The position numbers and the translations under genes were made by a program. 64,000 bases of DNA from Mesostigma viride. Lineage: Eukaryota > Streptophyta > Mesostigmatophyceae > Mesostigmatales > Mesostigmataceae. The notes beneath the pieces were generated by a model, which saw only the letters and a list, made by a program, of their open reading frames with translations, was not told the origin of the DNA and ran no database searches. This document shows, one piece after another, positions 39,101-48,100 of this stretch; the first letter of the stretch is position 1, and every line of letters begins with the position of its first letter. The stretch spans positions 1,317,576 to 1,381,575 of the forward strand of contig RPFO01000038.1 in the NCBI GenBank assembly GCA_009746045.1, written 5' to 3'.

Positions 39101-42100
39101 AATGGATTTTGAAGGAAAACCTTCGCCGTGGTAAAGGGTGCCTCCAGGGCAAAGGAAGTTGTCATCCGGTACTCAAGCTACCACACACGTTTTTTAGAGG
39201 GGACGAAAGCCGTGCAACCTTCAAGCTGCCAACTTACAGAATGGCTTGAATGACAAAGAACTTCCCCACTCCCACAGCAATGCACTCCTCCCCATACGCA
39301 CCTCAAAGTGCTCGTCCGCAGCGTCGGCGCCATCCAGGGACTCAAACACAGGCATCTGCGCAGAAAGGGTGGTGACCTCCATCAGCAGCGCCATGTAGGC
39401 GCTGCGCACGTGCGAGAAGACCATGGGCTTGGCGGCGATCACGCGCGGCAGCTTCATGCGCGCCTTGTCCACCATCGCATGCAGCAGCGCGACGCACTCC
39501 CACAGATTGCTCAGCTGCCCGGGGGGGGAGGGGGGGGGGGGGGAGAAAGGGGCGGGATATCATCCCACCAGCCATACGAAAACAACACCTCAAGCCAAAC
39601 CGCCCTCTGCGCCAAAGACCTAGCAATCATGATGGCAGCCGTGTGTCGAGTCTCCTGTCAACCTATTAGTGTCCTTTCTTACAAATGGTGCGGTAGAAAT
39701 GCCAGGAAGACCCATTGTTTACCCTAGCCCTCCCATTGAGCCTGCACTAGGTCCGTGGAGAATCAGTTTTTAAGACTGTGCCCCAATACATCCTTCCTGC
39801 TCGATACTGTTCCCTAGGGCCTGTTAACCCCCCCCCCTTTCCCAGGCATCTGAGCGTTTCCTTGTCCATGATGACATGGGAAATACCTCCTGCATTCTCC
39901 AAGAAGCCAGTGTGGGCCATGTCAGACGCTGAGGTGATACCCACCTATAGTTGAAACCACCTCATGTGGCCATGGGTGTGGCACGACGGCGCCACTGCTA
40001 GCAGCCATGATGACAGACATATGATGTGAGAGCAAGCCCTTTTTCCCCACAAGTCCTACCCGAACTTCCGTTGGTGTCCACATACCCAACATGCTCTGGT
40101 ACCACCTGGCAGCTGCCAACAAAAGCGCGACTCAACCTTCTTGCATTACAACCTACACGCTGACAAGACCACATTGCCGATTAAGTTAACAACCCCCACC
40201 ATAAAGCGAATTCTCCTCCCCTTGCCCCCGTGCACCCCGTGCTCGCCTCGCCTTGGCCCGTGTCCACAAAGTAAACCTGCTTCCCCGTTCCCTCCCCAAA
40301 CTAGGCAACTTGACCTCCCGTCACCCCCTTCCCTTTGCGCCCACCTCGGCCTTATCGGTGTCCACAAAGTGGTCCTGCAGCAGCTGGTACTGTGCCATCA
40401 GTGTGTCCACCTCCCCCTTCGCCTTGGACTCCTCCGCAGGGAAATTCTCCAACAGGCCCTCCAGCGCGACAAACTGATTTCACCAGTGATCAGTGGACAG
40501 GGGACAGGGGACAGTGGACAGAGGACAGGGGACAGGGGACAGGGGACAGGGGACAGGGGACAGGGGACAGGGGACAGGGGACAGGGGACAGGGGACAGGG
40601 GATAGGGGACAGGGGACAGGGGACAGGGGAAAGGGGACAGGGGACAGGGGACAGGGGACAGGGCACAGGGGACAGGGGACAGGGGACAGGGGACAGGGGA
40701 CAGGGGACAGGGGACAGGGGACAGAGGACAGGGGACAGGGGACAGGGGACAGGGGACAGGGGACAGGGGACAGGGGACAGGGGACAGGGGACAGGGGACA
40801 GGGGACAGGGGACAGTGGACAGTGGACAGTGGACAGGGGACAGAGGACAGGGGACAAAGGACAGGGGACAGGGGGCAGGGGGCAGGGGACAGGGGACAGG
40901 GGACAGGGGACAGGGGACAGGGGACAGGGGACAGGGGCAGGGGGCAGGGGGCAGGGGGCAGGGGACAGGGGACAGGGGACAGGGGACAGGGGACAGGGGA
41001 CAGGGGACAGGGGACAGGGGACAGGGGACAGGGGACAGGGGACAGGGGACAGAGGACAGGGGACAGGGGACAGGGACAGGGGACAGGGGACAGGGGACAG
41101 GGGACAGGGGACAGGGGACAGGGGACAGGGGACAGGGGACAGGGGACAGGGGACAGGGGACAGGGGACAGGGGACAGGGGACAGGGGACAGAGGACAGGG
41201 GACAGGGGACAGGGGGCAGGGGGCAGGGGCAGGGGGCAGGGGACAGAGGACAGGGGACAGGGGACAGGGGACAGGGGACAGGGGACAGGGGACAGGGGAC
41301 AGGGGACAGGGGACAGGGGACAGGGGACAGGGGACAGGGGACAGGGGACAGGGGACAGGGGACAGGGGACAGGGGACAGGGGACAGGGGACAGGGGACAG
41401 GGGACAGGGGACAGGGGACAGGGGACAGGGCAGAGGGGACAGGGGGCAGGGGGCAGGGGGCAGGGGGCAGGGGGCAGGGGACAGGGGACAGGGGACAGGG
41501 GACAGGGGACAGGGAACAGGGTACAGGGTACAGGGTACAGGGTACAGGGTACAGGGTACAGGGTACAGGGTACAGGGTACAGGGGACAGGGGACAGGGGG
41601 ACAGGGGACAGGGGACAGGGGACAGGGGGCAGGGGGCAGGGGACAGGGGACAGGGGACAGGGGACAGGGGACAGGGGACAGGGGACAGGGGACAGGGGAC
41701 AGGGGACAGGGGACAGGGGACAGGGGACAGGGGACAGGGGACAGGGGACAGGGGACAGGGGACAGGGGACAGGGGACAGGGGACAGGGGACAGGGGACAG
41801 GGGACAGGGGACAGGGGACAGGGGACAGGGGACAGGGGACAGGGGACAGGGGACAGGGGACAGGGGTCAGGGGACAGGGGACAGGGGACAGGGGAGAGGG
41901 GAGAGGGGACAGGGGACATGGGACCGGGGACCGGGGACCGGGGACAGGGGACAGGGGACAGGGGACAGGGTACAGGGTACAGGGTACAGGGTACAGGGTA
42001 CAGGGTACAGGGTACAGGGTACAGGGTACAGGGTACAGGGTACAGGGCACAGGGCACAGGGCACAGGGCACAGGGGACAGGGGACAGGGTACAGGGTACA

Positions 42101-45100
42101 GGGGACAGGGGACAGGGGACAGGGAACAGAGTGCAGGGTGCAGGGTGCAGGGTGCAGGGTGCAGGGTGCAGGGTGCAGGGTGCAGGGTGCAGGGTGCAGG
42201 GTGCAGGGGACAGGGGACAGGGGACAGGGGACAGGGGACAGGGGACAGGGGACAGGGGACAGGGGACAGGGGACAGGGGACAGGGGACAGGGGACAGGGG
42301 ACAGGGGACAGGGGACAGGGGACAGGGGACAGGGTGCAGGGTGCAGGGTGCAGGGTGCAGGGTGCAGGGTGCAGGGTGCAGGGTGCAGGGTGCAGGGTGC
42401 AGGGTGCAGGGTGCAGGGTGCAGGGTGCAGGGTGCAGGGTGCAGGGTGCAGGGTGCAGGGTGCAGGGTGCAGGGTGCAGGGTGCAGGGTGCAGGGTGCAG
42501 GGTGCAGGGTGCAGGGTGCAGGGTGCAGGGTGCAGGGTGCAGGGTGCAGGGTGCAGGGTGCAGGGTGCAGGGTGCAGGGTGCAGGGTGCAGGGTGCAGGG
42601 TGCAGGGTGCAGGGTGCAGGGTGCAGGGTGCAGGGTGCAGGGTGCAGGGTGCAGGGTGCAGGGTGCAGGGTGCAGGGGGCAGGGGGCAGGTGGCAGGGGG
42701 CAGGGGGCAGGGGGCAGGGGGCAGGGGGCAGGGGGCAGGGGGCAGGGGGCAGGGGGTAGGGGGCAGGGGGCAGGGGGCAGGGGGCAGGGGGCAGGGGGCA
42801 GGGGGCAGGGGGCAGGGGGAAGGGGGCAGGGGGCAGGGGACACCGTTCATATCGTTGCAAGGCCACGGCGACAATGGTGGCATGAGAAAGGCACGGTCGT
42901 GAGTAAGGGCTCATTCCTGCAACTAGCTGTATATTGACCACTCATGCACAACTGATATGATTGCACATTCATGCCATTAGCACGACCGCCCTGCATGGGC
43001 CACCAACTCCATGTCTATATCTTGACACTGATATCTTGGTACACTTTGGATGATACTCAATGCTTTTGAGTATGCTCACATCCTCGACGCTGATGGCGGG
43101 CACTGGCAGGTCCAACAGCCCGTGGTGGTACTCGAGCCGCGCCTTGAGGCGCTGGCAGGACTCGCGCGCCCACACGTGCAGGGATGCCAGCACGGCCGCA
43201 CTCTGCTCGGTACTGGCCACCATCACTTCACCGAGTGCCGTGTTGGTATCCAGCTCCAGCAGGGTGCCGATGCACACCTGCAGCACAATTGGTGGTGGGG
43301 GGGGGCGGGCAAATGGACGAAAAAGGAGTGACAGGTAGACTTGTGAATGGAGGCCAGGCTTGGCAAGGGGGACACCTCGTGTGGATGCCACCATTGTTGG
43401 AGATAAATGGATACACCGAGTGGCCCATGGGGCGGATGAACGGATGTAGGCGGTGAGACAGGAGGACGGGCAGGTGACAACGAGAGGGGTACGAGAGGGA
43501 GGAATAGGATCAAGGCAATAGGTGGGGAGACAAACCCGCAGTTCATAAGAAGAATTTTAAGGCTCTTAGGGTAGAACTGTCTAGATGGAACCTTGCTTAG
43601 ACAAACTAACGAACTTCCCTGTTATACTGTTGTTATCATTATTAATACTGTTAGTACTGTTACTATTATTACGATTATTTTTCCTATCACGTAAAACGAG
43701 CTGAACGCTCCCATGCTCTACGATCGAGTGGCCATGGAACATGCCCCCCCCACCTGGTTCACGCGCAGCAGGTCCCCCTGCAGCGCCGCATACTCCGCCT
43801 GCAGGGAGTTCACCGCACGCTCGAAGTCCGCCAGCGGGTGGTCTTCCCTGTAGTGCATGTCGTAGTTTGAGAACCCCATGCCCCGCAATATGTCAAACGT
43901 GGCCTGCAGGCGCAGCGCCAGTGGCCGCAGACTCAGCCCGCTCGGACCCTTGGCCGCCAGCAGCGACCCGTCCCGAGCGATCAGGTGAGGAACCTGGAAC
44001 AGCGGCGCCGCCTCGTGCCCGGCACCTTGGTTGAACTGGACTGTGATCACGCGATGCCGCAGCGCCGCCAGTCGGCTCGTCCTCTCGTCCTCGATTCTGC
44101 TTTCATCCGCACCTTCAGCCTCAAGAGACGTCTCCGTGCTCAGATGGGATGCCTCAAAGTCCAATATCTCGCGCGCCTTGGCACGAGATACACTCATCCG
44201 CGACCGTACGCGCTGCAACGGTGCAAAACTTGGCTGCAGGCCCTTTACCAGGGTCCCTGGCACGGGCGAGGGCGCGGTCGGCGGCCGGAGGAGTCCCAGC
44301 TTTTCGGGGCTGCTGCCCTCCGACATGCTGGTTCCTTCGAGCAGTCCGCCCGCCCCCCGCAACGCAAGCATGGCGGGTCGGTGCACGCGCTGGCGACACA
44401 TGGCGCCCTGCAGGTGGAACACCATGTTGAAGAGCACGGCCTTGCGGCGGGCGAGCCGGTCCCGTAATGCTTGCAGCTTCTGAACGCCCCGGCCGATGCA
44501 CTTGCGCACAGTCTCACGCACGAGATCCACCAGCAGGTAGAAGTCGATCCGCTGCTGCCGCACGCAACCGCAGCTAAACGCCCCCTCGTCCGGCATCACA
44601 AACGACACGCCTGCCAAGTTAGTTGTACGACGGGCTGCCACCACAGGGCTATCGATGCCCAGACCGCTTGGCGCCCCACCAGTCTGGACAACGGATAGCT
44701 TTTTCTGGAGGGTGGTCGTCAGGCTCAGGTTGGGCGCCGCTTGCAGCATGTTCAGCGCGGCGACGTCTCTGGCTGAGAGCATGGTCGTGCGGCGCGTGGC
44801 AGCCGGCGTGTTTGTGCTGGTGCCTGCAGCATCCCTCCCGTCCTTGCCCCCACCTTCTTTCCCAAAGGGCCCCTTGGCCCAGTCGATATGCGGGTAGGGT
44901 GTGATGGTGTCGAGGGGAAGGGGGACCATCTGGCCCTGATGGTTCTTGCGCATGACGCGAGGGTAGGAGCTCAAAATGACGCGCTCACCATCCATGGGAG
45001 CACGCCGCACGACGCTGTAGACACAGGGGGCGGGTGCATGACCATCACTCCCAGCCGCCGAGAGGCCAAGGGTAGACCGGGACGTCTCGCTCTTCGGTGA

Positions 45101-48100
45101 GTCGCCGGCCAGGTGGTCGTGCCCCCCCCCCTCGAGCGCCAGGTAGGGCAGGTAGCGGGTGCGCTCGACGAGCTCTTGTAGCAGCTTGCCGTAGAAGCGC
45201 GTGATGTCCTCCAGTGGGGGGTTGATCACGATCTCGCCCCCCTCAAGGAGCAGACTCAGCCGGAAGAGTGGGGAAACTCGACGGGGGAACTCATCCTTGG
45301 TCGGCTTGCGTCGGCTGCCCGGTGCATCGGTGCTAGGGGGCGGGGGCGGTGCGAACAGGGCCACATACTCGCGCAAGCTGCGGTCGAGCGCGTCCGCCAT
45401 CTGCTCCTCTGCGATCAAGTTTGCTAGCTTCACAAAGCGGACCATGGTGGTGTATGCTGTGGGGGAGGCACGCATCTCGTCGGCGTGCTGATTGACGACG
45501 GACTGGATCACGTCCTGAATGCTGCCCAGCACATCGTACGTCATGAACAGGACCGCGTCGGTGAGGAGGTGCATCTGGGGAGGGGCGTGGGGGAGAGCCA
45601 GGGATGCAGGGGCATCAGGGTGGGAGCTTGTTGATGGCGTTAGCTTGTAGTGCACGGGTGTTAGCACGCGTGCAGCTAGGTAGTGATACAAGCCCAAGCA
45701 TGACGCACGCATGGGGTGTAACAAGATGCATGGGCAGGCGGGCGGGCGGGCGGGGGCGGCGGGCGGGCGGGCGGGCGGGCGGCGCGGGCGGCGGGCGGGC
45801 GGGCGGGCGGGCGGGCGGCGGCGGGCGGGCGGGCGGGCGGCGGCGGGCGGGCGGGCGGGCGGCGGCGGGCGGGCGGCGCGGGCGGGCGGGCGGGCGGGGA
45901 GGCAGGCGGGCGGGCGGGCGGGCTGGCGGGCGGCGGGCGGGCAGGTGGGTGGGTGGGTGGGTGGGTGGGTGGGTGGGTGGGTGGGTGGGTGGGTGGGTGG
46001 GTGGGTGGGTGGGTGGGTGGGTGGGTGGGTGGGTGGGTGGGTGGGTGGGTGGGTGGGTGGGTGGGTGGCTGGGTGGGTGGGTGGGTGGGTGGGTGGGTGG
46101 GTGGGTGGGTGGGTGGCTGGGTGGCTGGGTGGCTGGGTGGGTGGCTGGGTGGGTGGGTGGGTGGCTGGGTGGGTGGCTGGGTATGTAGGTGGGTAAGGGA
46201 TGGGGGGGGGGGGGGGGGAACTCCCAAAGCCTGCCCACTACAAGCATATAAAAGCTGCATGGGACTAGCTATGTTAGTTCCAGTGACACTATCAGTACAA
46301 CAAGCAGCTCGACTTGAGCATCCACCTATGTCCATGTCTATGCAATGTCCATGTCTATGCCATGCCCATGTCTATGCAATGTCCATGTCTATGCAGTGTC
46401 CATGTCTACGCAGGAGCCCAGGTAACCTTTCGCGGTTTGCGTGCAGCTGAACGCATCTATCCTCTGCTCTACACACAGCAAGAATAACAAGAATTACAAG
46501 AGAAGGAGCATGTCCAGAAAGACCATCACCCAAACCCTCGTGCACGATGCCCCGCCCCCTATCCAATAAAGACCCCTTGCCTTCCTCAGCACCCACATCA
46601 GGCCCGACCACCACCGCCACACGCACCAGAAGACTTTTACTTGGGCTTTTCAACCCACCTGGTGTGTGTACATGGACACGAACGTGCCCGTCCTCAAGTT
46701 CCCTGTGAGAAAGGGCATCTCGCCCATGCGCTGCGCCAGCCGGGCCACCTGCAACAGCGCCGGCTGGTACCGGCTGGCACTCGCCACAAACGCGCGCGAG
46801 GCAACGAACCCTGCCGCGCGCCGCATGGCCAACCAGGCCTCCGGGTTCTCGCGCCAAAAATAGTCGTGCGTGCCGATTCGCACATGCGTCTCGGGGTGGA
46901 TGAGCGGGGACTGTGCCGGCAGACGGTACAAACGCCAACGCGGGCTCATGGCTACCAGCGCCGTCACCACATCCCCCTCACCTTCCGCGTCCTGGTCCAA
47001 CCCCCCATTCTCCCCCCCTGGCCCCAACGCCACGCTATCTCGAACTTCGTCGTCCTCCACCCTCCAGCCACCATCTTGCTCCGAACGAGACGCCCCGTGT
47101 GATGCCTTAAGCTGCACAGGGTCGCTCTGGAACCCCCAAGTGGACGCCTCGGCACTCGGTGGCGCCCGCAATGCGAGTGCGTGCATGCTGTACTCGTACG
47201 CCACCTCTGTGAACAGGCCGCGCACGAGATTGCCCACGCTGAACGATGACTGTGCCACGCGCGCCGTTAACATTGACCCCCCTGGTAACATGGAGGAAAG
47301 CACACCCGTGTCAGTAGAGCCAAACAGGCCAGGCCCTTGAAACCCCCACGGGCTAGCGATGGTGGTCATAAGGCCGCCAGTGGCCGACCGCCCAAACCCG
47401 GTCACATCCGCAAAAGTGAGCAGTGTGGGCGTGCCGGGTGGCAGCGTGCTGATCCAGGAGCTGGCATCCGCAGGCCCGAAGGAGGACATTGATCGTGTGG
47501 AGTGCCGCGATGACTGGCGATTGCTGCCACCGCCGCTAGGGCTGGCATCTGCGTCTCCATCGGGTGCCTGCCGCTTAACCCTCAGGCGTGACCAGGGCAG
47601 CTCGCCCACCACGTGCAGGTGGTGGCTTGACAGCAGGCCCACGTGCGGCCCGATCTTGACCAGGATCCGTGCCTTGGAGTCGGCGGACGGCTCCACCATG
47701 CCCAGCTGCGACACCTGGCGCCACTCCTGCTCCGCATTGGCTTGCTCCTGCGCGACTGCCTCGCTGATGTGCTGGCGGCGCACTAGCGCCTCCTGCACCA
47801 GCTGGGAGAAATGGTCCTCATCCTGCGAGGGGGGGGGAAGGGGGAGGGGGTAGTGGCACCGGCGGTATTTGTGCGTGGGAGTCAAACACCAACGGGGGGT
47901 AAGAGGAATGAAAGATGACAAGAGGGTGAACTGATAATCGGGTAATCGGACCAGACGAAGTACAGGAGACGTGCAAGGGAGCCTTGCTGAACAATAAGGT
48001 TTAACTGCCAAGTTCCTGCACCGAGGATTTGTGAGTGACAAAGCATGGTCCGTTTAACCAGCCAGCACATATAGGGCGTCCCTCCCTGACAGTGCGCTGT

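Noticed and set aside
40335-42941. ORFs of 645-855 residues on both strands across 40.3-42.9 kb
   Set aside because: They are the period-7 heptamer array read in stop-free frames; both strands and several frames are open at once, and the array lies inside a dynein intron.
45615-46335. ORFs of 160-220 residues of WVGG or HPPT repeats
   Set aside because: Translation of the GGGT/GGGC tetranucleotide array.
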